A stretch of 7,154 nucleotides of DNA. Source: Deltaproteobacteria bacterium. Lineage in GTDB: Bacteria > UBA10199 > SPLOWO2-01-44-7. Numbering within the stretch: position 1 is the first letter of the stretch; each line of letters starts with the position of its first letter. This document shows positions 1-5,842 of the stretch, piece after piece. Where the stretch lies: assembly GCA_030688705.1 (NCBI GenBank), contig JAUYJH010000104.1:1-7154 (forward strand), given 5' to 3'. The notes beneath the pieces are model-generated. The model did no database searches. It was not told the origin of the DNA and was given only the letters and a program-made list of their open reading frames with translations. The translations under genes and the position numbers were made by a program.

Positions 1-24
1 CATAGCGGCTACGTATGTCAATTA

Positions 25-52
25 TTCTATTGCCTTTGTTCTGTTGCCTTTG
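25..52. repeat. 14-bp tandem direct repeat, two copies
   Basis: TTCTATTGCCTTTG (25-38) is followed directly by TTCTGTTGCCTTTG (39-52), identical at 13 of 14 positions. It lies in the gene-free region past the end of ccmF. No function is evident. It resembles the short tandem units found in two other intergenic regions of this window, at 2089-2114 and 5118-5143. Confidence 0.7.
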
Positions 53-93
53 GTGTCGCAGACCCAAACGAGGGAGAAGTCCCCATTGCGTAT

Positions 94-132
94 GTCCGCT
101 TCAAACCCGGTCAACGGGCAAACGAAGCGGAC
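94..132. repeat. Strong hairpin just downstream of ccmF
   Basis: GTCCGCTTC (94-102) and GAAGCGGAC (124-132) are perfect 9-bp inverted arms. Inside them CCCG and CGGG form a second stem around a GTCAA loop. It begins 5 bp past the ccmF stop codon (138-140). In the direction of ccmF transcription no U-tract follows the stem, so it is not a canonical intrinsic terminator. It could still stabilise the mRNA 3' end, contribute to termination, or be a palindromic repeat element. Confidence 0.55.
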
Positions 133-137
133 CTTGT

Positions 138-2048
138 TTAATTTTTTTTTGGACGGCGCCAAAAAGAGAGGGCAAGAAGCGACCCCAAAACGATAATGCC
201 GCCGCCCCACCATATCCACGAGACAGCCGGTGTGACCATCGCGCGCAGAGAGGCCCCCATTCCTTTTTCATCAAAGGCCATCAAAGTAAGATAGAGATCC
301 TCTTTGGCGGTGGCGCGGATGGCCGGCGTGCTGACCGGCTCTCTTTGCGTGGGGTAATAGTTGAGCTTGGGTTCCATAATGCTGATCGGCTTTCCGTTTT
401 TGGAAATCAAGGTTTGCGCGATCACCTCAAAACGTTGCGGGGCCTGATTGGCATAAAGTTTTTGAAGAGTGACGGTGTAGGGGCCTATTTGCAGAGACTC
501 GTTTCCTTTGAGCGTTGCCTGCACCTCTTCCTGATAGGCCGAAGAGAAGGCAACCCCCACGGCAATCACGATGATGCCGATGTGGGCGACGAAACCGCCG
601 TAACGCCGGGGTTGGTTTTGAAATAAAGCAAAAAAAGATTTTTGTTGGATGCTTTTTGCCGCCATTTCGAGGAGCATGATGGAGAGTGAAAAAAGAGAAA
701 AAGCAACCGTGGTTAAAATCCATCCATTTTTAAACCCAAAAAACCAGACAATCGGAATGGAGAGAACGGCAATGACAGCAGGCCACCGGATCGTTTTAAA
801 AAAAACTTTTTTATCGCCTATTTTCCACGGTGTCGCCACGCCGACCCCCATCAATAAAATAATCGCCAAAGATAATGGCAGGCTCATCTGGTTGAAAAAG
901 GGCTCTCCAACGGAAACTTTAACACCGCGCAGGGCCTCTGAAATCAGAGGGTATAGGGTTCCCAATAAAACGACGAAACAAAAACAGACAAACAAAAGAT
1001 TCCCCAAAAGAAACGCGGTCTCTCTGCAAAAAGGGGAATCGAATTTTCCGGTCGAGGCGAATTGCGGGGCCTTCCAGATCAAAAGGGCCAAAGAACTCAT
1101 CAGGGCGATGGCGATGGCGATCAGAAAATAGAGGCCGATTCCCGATTCGGTAAAAGAGTGAACACTGTCCAAAACACCGCTTCGCGTGAGAAAGGTTCCG
1201 AGGAGGGTCAACAAAAATGTGGTGACGATCAAAGAAAGATTCCACATTTTAAGCATCCCGCGCCGCTGTTGCACCATGATCGAGTGAAGAAGCGGCGTAG
1301 CGGTGAGCCACGGCAGGAAGCTCGCGTTTTCAACCGGGTCCCACGCCCAATAACCTCCCCAGCCCAAAACGGCGTAAGACCACCATCCGCCAAGGATGAT
1401 GGCGATCGACAAAAACATCCAGGCGGTCAAGAGCCATTTGCGCGTGATATCGACCCAGTCATTGCCAAAATTTCCGGTCACCATGCTGGCCACCGCAAAG
1501 GCAAACGGAACGCTCATGCCGACATAGCCGAGATAGAGCATCGGCGGGTGGACCGCCATCAGCCAATGGTTTTGCAAAAGGGGATTGGGGCCCGGGCCGT
1601 TTGGCGGCACCGGGAAAACCTCGTGAAACGGGTTGGCCGGTATCCCCAAGACGATATAAAAAAAGATGCCGATCGCAAAAAGGGTGATGGCGACCCACGG
1701 CATTAAATCGGCATAAGAGTCGCGATAAAGATAGATGCACAGGGCACTGTAAGCCGATAAAACCCAACCCCACAGGAGAATCGAGCCTTCCAGCGAACTC
1801 CACAAAGAAATCGCCGCGAAAAAACGGGGAGTCTCTCTGGCGCCGACGTGCGCCACATAACTGACGCTGAAATCATTCGTCAAAAGGGCGTAGACCATCC
1901 CCAGCGTGGCGAGGGTCATCGCGAAAAAATTAAAGTAAATCAGTTTTTTGGCGAGGCCGAAATTTTTCCGCGCCCAAAAAATGCCGACGACAGAAGAGGC
2001 GAGAGACCCAAAAATGCAGACATTGCCGATGAGGTTGATGAGGGACAT
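138..2048 (-). CDS. ccmF: Cytochrome c heme lyase subunit CcmF
   Basis: CcmF is the large inner-membrane core of the System I heme lyase. It takes heme from holo-CcmE and ligates it to CxxCH apocytochromes on the periplasmic side. The sequence has many membrane segments and the heme-handling WWD domain, GGWWSYAVLGWGGYWAWDP, near residues 220-238. Four conserved histidines are present, H167 (AVHPPMLYLGY), H255 (LLHS), H297 (SVHS) and H489 (VAHIG). Counted from an upstream GTG at 2066, the first three become 173, 261 and 303, as in the E. coli protein. The product is 636 aa from the ATG at 2048 or 642 aa from the GTG, both normal for the family. Neither start has a clear ribosome-binding site, so the start is uncertain. 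CcmF normally follows ccmE directly; here a 1.8-kb opposite-strand block separates them. Identity is certain from the motifs. Confidence 0.97.
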   Translation of the reverse strand: MSLINLIGNVCIFGSLASSVVGIFWARKNFGLAKKLIYFNFFAMTLATLGMVYALLTNDFSVSYVAHVGARETPRFFAAISLWSSLEGSILLWGWVLSAYSALCIYLYRDSYADLMPWVAITLFAIGIFFYIVLGIPANPFHEVFPVPPNGPGPNPLLQNHWLMAVHPPMLYLGYVGMSVPFAFAVASMVTGNFGNDWVDITRKWLLTAWMFLSIAIILGGWWSYAVLGWGGYWAWDPVENASFLPWLTATPLLHSIMVQQRRGMLKMWNLSLIVTTFLLTLLGTFLTRSGVLDSVHSFTESGIGLYFLIAIAIALMSSLALLIWKAPQFASTGKFDSPFCRETAFLLGNLLFVCFCFVVLLGTLYPLISEALRGVKVSVGEPFFNQMSLPLSLAIILLMGVGVATPWKIGDKKVFFKTIRWPAVIAVLSIPIVWFFGFKNGWILTTVAFSLFSLSIMLLEMAAKSIQQKSFFALFQNQPRRYGGFVAHIGIIVIAVGVAFSSAYQEEVQATLKGNESLQIGPYTVTLQKLYANQAPQRFEVIAQTLISKNGKPISIMEPKLNYYPTQREPVSTPAIRATAKEDLYLTLMAFDEKGMGASLRAMVTPAVSWIWWGGGIIVLGSLLALSFWRRPKKN

Positions 2049-2088
2049 GGCGGAGGCTGGTAACACAGGGGTTTGATTTTGTTAAGGC

Positions 2089-2114
2089 AAAATAACAGTT
2101 GAAAATAACAGTTG
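2089..2114. repeat. Perfect 13-bp tandem direct repeat upstream of toxin-antitoxin genes
   Basis: AAAATAACAGTTG occurs twice in tandem without a mismatch (2089-2101 and 2102-2114) and is followed by another AAAA. It lies in the short region between the divergent ccmF and DUF433 genes. The second copy ends inside the proposed -35 hexamer TTGAAA (2112-2117). The spacing of 13 bp is close to one helical turn plus. It could be a regulator binding site or a simple duplication. Confidence 0.75.
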
Positions 2115-2147
2115 AAAACGCGACTTGATTGGCCGATAGTTATCGGT
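2112..2147 (+). promoter_or_regulatory. Candidate promoter and operator of the toxin-antitoxin pair
   Basis: TTGAAA (2112-2117) matches the -35 consensus at 5 of 6 positions. After a 17-bp spacer, GATAGT (2135-2140) matches the -10 at 4 of 6. A perfect palindrome, CCGATA-GT-TATCGG (2133-2146), covers the -10 and ends one base before the ATG at 2148. The predicted transcription start, about 7 bases after the -10, falls at or next to that ATG, and no Shine-Dalgarno sequence lies upstream. A leaderless mRNA is therefore likely. The palindrome fits an autoregulatory operator as used by antitoxins. These are inferences from sequence only. Confidence 0.45.
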
Positions 2148-2390
2148 ATGGAAATAAATGTTTTCGATTATATTGCAACAGATCGGGATATTTGCCACGG
2201 CAAGCCCTGTTTTAAAGGAACGCGGATTATGGTTTCGTCGGTGCTCGCCCTTTTAGAAGCAGGTGAATCTCCCAAAGAAATTTTGGAGGCTTATCCGGGG
2301 CTTACTTTAAAACATATTCAGGCGGCTCTTCATCTCGCGGGTCAAGTGTTAGAAGGCGAACAATATCTTTCTTTTTCATCCCACAGTTAA
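2148..2390 (+). CDS. DUF433 family antitoxin-like protein
   Basis: This 80-aa protein matches the DUF433 family pattern. It has an N-terminal I/D-rich strand, the hallmark HGKPCFKGTRIMVSSVLALL (GKP...KGTRI, near residues 17-36), and the helical segment ESPKEILEAYPGLTLKHIQAAL. DUF433 proteins are small helix-turn-helix-like proteins usually encoded just before a DUF5615 PIN-like protein, and they are regarded as the antitoxin of a VapBC-like pair. The ATG at 2148 gives the usual family N-terminus. An in-frame TTG at 2112 would add 12 residues that look unlike the family, and it also lies in the proposed -35. The stop is one base before the next gene, so the two are translationally coupled. The family call is firm; the antitoxin role is by analogy. 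Confidence 0.85.
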   Translation: MEINVFDYIATDRDICHGKPCFKGTRIMVSSVLALLEAGESPKEILEAYPGLTLKHIQAALHLAGQVLEGEQYLSFSSHS

Positions 2391-2391
2391 A

Positions 2392-2733
2392 ATGCGTGTT
2401 CTCATTGACGAAAATGTACATGTGAAAGTGATCAGCTGGTTAAAGGAAAAGGGCTGCGATGTCCTTCGCGTTCCCTCTGGAACAAAGAACGGAAACGTCA
2501 TCAAGCTGGCACAAAATGAGTCGCGAGTATTGATGACAAATGATACCAATTTTTCAAACCGTTTCCTCTATCCTCCCAAACAATTCCACGGAATTATTAT
2601 TTTGAAAATCCACCCTCCAAAGTTGGAAAATCTTTTATCGGCTCTTCAGAAACTACTCAAGGAGTTTCCTGAGTTAGATTTACGGGGAAAGCTTGTCATT
2701 CTTGAAGAAGAAGGCTGCCGCCTCATAATCTGA
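2392..2733 (+). CDS. DUF5615 PIN-like toxin candidate
   Basis: This 113-aa protein matches the DUF5615 (PIN-like) family. The N-terminal MRVLIDENV supplies an acidic pair (D6, E7), and VLMTNDTNFSN (46-56) carries the second acidic site, D51, in the typical TxDxxF context. PIN-fold proteins are metal-dependent RNases, and members next to a DUF433 gene are predicted toxins. The start lies one base after the antitoxin stop. Family length is normal and the gene looks intact. The RNase activity is inferred from the fold and acidic residues. The pair is inserted on the opposite strand to the ccm genes between ccmE and ccmF, which fits acquisition as a small mobile cassette. Confidence 0.85.
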   Translation: MRVLIDENVHVKVISWLKEKGCDVLRVPSGTKNGNVIKLAQNESRVLMTNDTNFSNRFLYPPKQFHGIIILKIHPPKLENLLSALQKLLKEFPELDLRGKLVILEEEGCRLII

Positions 2734-2807
2734 CTGATCAAACTAGCTGAAAATTGCCGAAAAATATTAAACAACCGTTTTGGTATTTTGACGATAACAA
2801 TGGGGAG

Positions 2808-3923
2808 ATGACATCTTTATCTATTCCCTCTTTTTTGACTCCGTTGCCGGCCGGTTTATCGGCCCCCGGCGCCGAATTTATGCTGGCCGGCGCAGAGACA
2901 TTGAATGTGGCCACGGCTGAACAGGGTGGGTTTGCTTCGCTGGCGAGCCTCCCTCAAGCCCCTCGTTTGGGAGAGGCACCCAATGGGTATCACCCCTTTT
3001 CGTCCGGCAAGATGCAAAAAGCCAGAGAGTGGTTTCGTGGGCAGGCTGGGGATTTAAAAGTTTCTCCAGATCGGGCCGAGGCGTTGGGAGAAAAAATCCT
3101 TTCCAATTTAAGATGTGTCGATCCCATTACATTTCGCCAAGCCCTGATTCAGATGGGAATCGCCGTTAAAAAATTTGTCGGTGAAGAGCCATACCGTTTA
3201 ATCATCAACAAACCATTTCGCAGTCACTGGTTTCTCTATCAGAGCCTTCGCACTATGGGGCTGATTCCCGAAGCGGCCGGCGTTTCGGATCTCTCCGGCC
3301 AGATTATATCTGGAGACCTGTTTGAACAACTTGATGAAATAAGAAATGAAGAACTCAAAGTGGTTGTTTTGGATGATTGTTCCTACAAGGGGGACGCTTT
3401 GCGTGCGGATTATCTTTTCGAATTGCCAGATCGTGCTTCAATCGACACGGCCAGAATTTTTATCGGTCTGATCGCATCTATGCAAAAGGGATGGGATTTT
3501 TCTTTTCTCTCATCCGTTGCTCATTATGTGGGTCTAAGAATAAATTGCCTCGAGTCATCATTCGATAGTAAAACGCGAGAAGTTTTGACAAAATCGGGTG
3601 AAAGAAACCCCTTTGGCATTCTTCCCCCGTCTTCTTCGGGAAGACCATCCACTTTCACTTGGTATAAACTTCCGGATAATTTAAATTACCCATTGGAGTT
3701 GTGCGGTTTGAAAAATGCTTGGGGGTCTGCCGATAAAAATGGCAATCAGGTGTTACCCAGCTCCCAGCCCCTTTATTATGAAATGCTGCATCCTGACTTA
3801 TTGACCTCTTTTCCTCCCGACCAGAGACACGCATTGAGAGAAGAAGTGAAAATGGTTTTGGAGGAGGAAGGCCCTTCCGGTGTTGCCGAATATCTTCAGT
3901 TTGTATCGACCAAATCTTTATAA
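2808..3923 (+). CDS. Unrecognised protein, possible phosphoribosyltransferase-like fold
   Basis: I do not recognise this 371-aa protein with certainty. Residues 1-68 are rich in Ala, Pro, Ser, Leu and Gly and look disordered or like a secreted or translocated leader. The rest looks globular and soluble. VVVLDDCSYKGDAL (about 185-198) resembles the strand-DD-loop that binds PRPP in phosphoribosyltransferases (hhhhDDxxxxG). The later FTWYKLPDNLNYP (about 283-295) resembles a KxPD segment I associate with uncharacterised PRTase-like proteins. The second resemblance is from memory only. The start is uncertain. ATG 2808 has GGGGAG directly abutting it, which is too close for a normal ribosome-binding site, and a TTG at 2754 would add 18 residues. 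It follows the toxin gene by 74 bp and overlaps ccmE tail to tail by 28 bp. It may be cargo of the toxin-antitoxin block. Confidence 0.7.
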   Translation: MTSLSIPSFLTPLPAGLSAPGAEFMLAGAETLNVATAEQGGFASLASLPQAPRLGEAPNGYHPFSSGKMQKAREWFRGQAGDLKVSPDRAEALGEKILSNLRCVDPITFRQALIQMGIAVKKFVGEEPYRLIINKPFRSHWFLYQSLRTMGLIPEAAGVSDLSGQIISGDLFEQLDEIRNEELKVVVLDDCSYKGDALRADYLFELPDRASIDTARIFIGLIASMQKGWDFSFLSSVAHYVGLRINCLESSFDSKTREVLTKSGERNPFGILPPSSSGRPSTFTWYKLPDNLNYPLELCGLKNAWGSADKNGNQVLPSSQPLYYEMLHPDLLTSFPPDQRHALREEVKMVLEEEGPSGVAEYLQFVSTKSL

Positions 3924-4333
3924 ATCACCGCCGGTTTTTCCCCCTCTTTGGGGGGGCGGTATTCGTTGGAGTGTCTCACCATCAAGCGGTCGGCCCTGAA
4001 AATTCCGTCGGGGGAGAGTTTTCCTTCGACCACCACTCCCATTTCGTCTTGAAACATCTGCGGCGGGGTTTCGTGGCTGATAATCGCGATTTCTTTTGTG
4101 CCGTCGTTCATTTGGAATTGTAAAAGAGTATTTTGAGCGTCCCACTCAATCGTCCCTTTTTTAACCATGCCGCCCAAGCGCACCGGCTTGCCAAATGCCA
4201 CCTCCCCCTTGGCCAACAGTTCCGAGGGAGTGACAAAATAGACGATGTTGTTCTCCAGTTTGCCAAAGGCCAAATAGCCAAGGGCGCCGGCAATGATCAC
4301 AATACCCAAAATGAGGACTAATTTTTTTTGCAT
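3896..4333 (-). CDS. ccmE: Periplasmic heme chaperone CcmE
   Basis: CcmE binds heme covalently in the periplasm and carries it from CcmC to CcmF. The 145-aa protein has one N-terminal membrane anchor (about 5-23) followed by an OB-fold β-barrel domain. That domain includes VRLGGMVKKGTIEW and VVVEGKLSPDGIFRADRLMVRH. The heme-binding motif HSNEY gives H121 and Y125, the usual HxxxY form rather than the cysteine variant found in some sulfate reducers and archaea. The start at 4333 puts the membrane segment right at the N-terminus; an ATG at 4345 would add four residues. The longer reading back to 4477 is out of register with ccmD and is not real. The start overlaps the end of ccmD by 16 bp. The 3' end overlaps the convergent plus-strand gene by 28 bp. 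Confidence 0.96.
   Translation of the reverse strand: MQKKLVLILGIVIIAGALGYLAFGKLENNIVYFVTPSELLAKGEVAFGKPVRLGGMVKKGTIEWDAQNTLLQFQMNDGTKEIAIISHETPPQMFQDEMGVVVEGKLSPDGIFRADRLMVRHSNEYRPPKEGEKPAVIYKDLVDTN
3927..3960. repeat. GC-rich inverted repeat at the convergent ccmE end
   Basis: ACCGCC (3927-3932) pairs with GGCGGT (3955-3960), and CCCCC pairs with GGGGG around a TCTTT loop, with a 7-base one-sided bulge. It lies 3 bp past the stop of the plus-strand gene and within the ccmE reading frame (the PPKEGEKPAV region). No T-run follows on either strand. It could slow or stop plus-strand transcription, but the ccmE coding constraint may be the whole explanation. Confidence 0.35.
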
Positions 4334-4443
4334 ATTTTTTTCCATCTTGTAAAAAGACAAAAACCGTAGCCGGCAATGACAATCCATGTCAGCGCGTAAG
4401 CGGCTGTCAAATAACCCTCTGCTCCCTGAATAACGCCGGTCAT
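4318..4443 (-). CDS. ccmD: Small heme exporter accessory protein CcmD
   Basis: This 41-aa protein, MTGVIQGAEGYLTAAYALTW at its start, has one membrane helix (about 14-32) followed by a basic tail RWKKICKKN. That is the standard CcmD layout: an aromatic GYxxxAY segment, one helix, and a positive cytoplasmic end. CcmD joins CcmABC and is needed for release of holo-CcmE from the CcmABCDE complex. The ATG overlaps the ccmC stop as ATGA, and the 3' end overlaps the ccmE start by 16 bp, so the three genes are translationally coupled. Its small size makes it easy to miss. Position between ccmC and ccmE is the usual one, so the call is strong. Confidence 0.93.
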   Translation of the reverse strand: MTGVIQGAEGYLTAAYALTWIVIAGYGFCLFTRWKKICKKN

Positions 4444-5105
4444 AGTGCCTCCTCATGCTCGCTTTTGCGTTTTGCAATCTGATAGCGCCAGTAAATAAAT
4501 AAAATCAAGACCCCCAAAAAAGCGAAGGCATTGAGCCTTAAAGCCAAGACCATGGCGGGGTCCATGGTGCTGGGGGAGGATTGCACTTGATGAAGGGTGC
4601 GCCACCATTTGACTGAAAAATAGACGATGGGGACGTTCAAGAAAATCAAGACACCGAGCGGTGCCGCCAGTTTGGCGCGCCGTTCCGGATTGTCGACAAA
4701 TTTTCTGAAGGAGAGATAACCGACATACAAAAAGAAGAGAATCGCCGTGGTGGTGAGCCTTGCGTCCCAAGTCCACCAGACTCCCCATGTGGGCCGCCCC
4801 CAGATGGACCCCAAACATAACGTCAAGCCGGTTAAAACAACACCGACTTCCGCGGCGCTACGGGCCAGACGGTCCCAAAACATCCCTTCGGCGGGCTCAG
4901 GGCGGCGTTTTTTGCGGATTAAAAAAGCAATGCTCGCAATGAAGACGACAAAGAAAGCCAAAAAAGAATTCCACGCCGCCGGCACATGGGCATACATGAT
5001 TTTTTGCACCTCTCCCATCATCGCGTCGGGCGGGGTTTGCGTCAGACCCCACCACTGGGCAAATGCAAAAAAAATAAATAAAACAACGGCGGTTATGTAT
5101 CTCAT
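4440..5105 (-). CDS. ccmC: Heme exporter protein CcmC
   Basis: CcmC is an inner-membrane WWD protein that presents heme to CcmE, forming the covalent CcmE-heme adduct. The 221-aa sequence has six predicted membrane segments. The WWD signature GSIWGRPTWGVWWTWDARLT spans about 99-118. The two conserved periplasmic heme-ligand histidines are H40 (YAHVPAAW) and H172 (WWRTLHQ). The ATG at 5105 is preceded by GAGG with an 8-base spacer (5117-5114), a good ribosome-binding site. This lies at the edge of a GGTCCATGG repeat that fills the gap to ccmB. The stop overlaps ccmD as ATGA. Length is typical. Identity is certain. Confidence 0.97.
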   Translation of the reverse strand: MRYITAVVLFIFFAFAQWWGLTQTPPDAMMGEVQKIMYAHVPAAWNSFLAFFVVFIASIAFLIRKKRRPEPAEGMFWDRLARSAAEVGVVLTGLTLCLGSIWGRPTWGVWWTWDARLTTTAILFFLYVGYLSFRKFVDNPERRAKLAAPLGVLIFLNVPIVYFSVKWWRTLHQVQSSPSTMDPAMVLALRLNAFAFLGVLILFIYWRYQIAKRKSEHEEAL

Positions 5106-5117
5106 ATTTTAGTCCTC

Positions 5118-5143
5118 GGTCCATGGTCCTTGGTCCATGGTCC
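5118..5143. repeat. Tandem GGTCCATGGTCC repeat in the ccmB-ccmC gap
   Basis: GGTCCATGGTCC occurs at 5118-5129 and again at 5132-5143, separated by TT. Each copy contains a palindromic GGACCATGGTCC-like core and NcoI-like CCATGG. The repeat occupies most of the 41-bp gap between ccmB and ccmC. The GAGG ribosome-binding site of ccmC lies immediately beside it. Short repeats of this kind look like dispersed intergenic elements, but copy number cannot be seen here. Confidence 0.75.
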
Positions 5144-5146
5144 CTT

Positions 5147-5824
5147 TCATGTCTCCAACAACGGCTCAATGGCTAAGGTGCAAGCAGTTAAGAAAATCAG
5201 ATCATAAATGGCCAAAAGAGAAAGCCATGATCCGCCGCTGTTGGTCAAAGAACCTTCCATCGCCGTTTGAGTGGCATAAACCGCACTCAAAAGCAACGGG
5301 ATCAGCATCGGAAACAAAAGAAGCGGGAGCATGGCCTGTCTCGCCCTTGTTTTGATGGTGAGTGCGGCGTAAAAAGTCCCCAAGACGGCAATGCCCAAGT
5401 CACCCAACAAAAATGCCGCGGCCAACAGCGGAAAATCGTCCGGAGCCGGCAAGTCAAAAAGAATCATCATCGCGAAGGCGGTGACAACCTGAACGATCAA
5501 AATGGCGCAGAAATTGGTCGCCGTCTTTCCCAAGAACAACGCCCGCTGGCTGGAGGCGTAAAGAACAAGATGATCGAGACAGCCTTCTTCCAGCTCCGCC
5601 TGAAAAGAGCGGTCCAGCGCCAAGACGGAACTGAAAAGAATCACCAGCCACAAAAGACCGGGCGAAATTTTTTTAAGAAGGCCGGGGTCTGTTCCCAAGG
5701 CGAAGCTGAAAAGAAAAACAATTAGGACGCCGAAGAAAAGAAGGGTGTTCAAAATCTCTTTTTGCCGCAGTTCGGAAAGAAGATCTTTGTAAAACACGGC
5801 AAAAAAACAGCGCAAGAAATTCAT
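5147..5824 (-). CDS. ccmB: Heme exporter ABC permease CcmB
   Basis: CcmB is the integral membrane partner of the CcmA ATPase. Together with CcmC and CcmD they form the complex that releases heme-loaded CcmE. The 225-aa sequence has an N-terminal FYKDLLSELRQKE segment (11-23), six predicted membrane helices (near 27-45, 55-71, 102-124, 131-155, 164-184, 199-219), and the CcmB-type segments FQAELEEGCLDHLVLY (74-89) and ARQAMLPLLLFPMLIPLLL (161-179). The ATG at 5824 has GAGG with a 7-base spacer (5835-5832). Length is typical. The gap to ccmA is unusually long for this operon (196 bp) and is filled by repeat elements. Confidence 0.95.
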   Translation of the reverse strand: MNFLRCFFAVFYKDLLSELRQKEILNTLLFFGVLIVFLFSFALGTDPGLLKKISPGLLWLVILFSSVLALDRSFQAELEEGCLDHLVLYASSQRALFLGKTATNFCAILIVQVVTAFAMMILFDLPAPDDFPLLAAAFLLGDLGIAVLGTFYAALTIKTRARQAMLPLLLFPMLIPLLLSAVYATQTAMEGSLTNSGGSWLSLLAIYDLIFLTACTLAIEPLLET

Positions 5825-5842
5825 ATAATGACCTCAACCGTG

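Larger units (their letters stand above)
1..137. other. Gene-free left edge downstream of ccmF
   Basis: These bases contain no convincing coding region. Downstream of ccmF one might expect ccmG (thioredoxin-like) or ccmH, but the minus-strand frames here show neither a CxxC thioredoxin motif nor a CcmH-like LRCxxC motif. The stretch is occupied by a 14-bp tandem repeat (25-52) and a strong inverted repeat (94-132), both listed separately. Their density suggests repeat-derived intergenic DNA. Any further ccm genes must lie beyond the window edge or elsewhere. Confidence 0.6.

Noticed and set aside
94..137. Hairpin 94-132 plus the T-rich stretch 133-150 as an intrinsic terminator on the plus strand
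   Set aside because: The T-run starts too far from the stem and no plus-strand gene lies upstream to be terminated.
22..219. Minus-strand 65-codon frame ending in WVCDTKGNRTKAIE
   Set aside because: It begins inside ccmF, crosses its stop out of frame, and runs through the hairpin and tandem repeat. No domain or ribosome-binding site supports it; it is best read as translated repeat DNA.
15..626. Plus-strand 203-codon open frame over the left edge and the ccmF 3' end
   Set aside because: It is antisense to ccmF, is rich in Arg/Gly/His with no domain, and its codons mirror ccmF. It is a shadow frame.
1062..1706. Plus-strand 214-codon open frame within ccmF
   Set aside because: Antisense to the WWD region of ccmF, highly charged and low in hydrophobic residues. 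It is a shadow frame.
2112..2147. TTG 2112 as antitoxin start, adding 12 residues
   Set aside because: No ribosome-binding site, the added residues do not fit DUF433, and the TTG sits in the proposed -35 hexamer.
2049..2147. Minus-strand promoter for ccmF
   Set aside because: The best -35/-10 pairs I could find (TTCAAC with AAAATC or CAAAAT) match at only 3 to 4 of 6 positions per hexamer, too weak to list.
2067..3930. Target-site duplication flanking the toxin-antitoxin block
   Set aside because: I compared both junctions and found no matching short direct repeats or terminal inverted repeats, so no specific transposition mechanism can be claimed.
3896..4477. 193-aa version of CcmE starting at 4477
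   Set aside because: The extra 48 residues lie over ccmD and the ccmC end, are unlike CcmE, and would put the membrane anchor far inside the protein. Start 4333 gives the normal 145-aa form.
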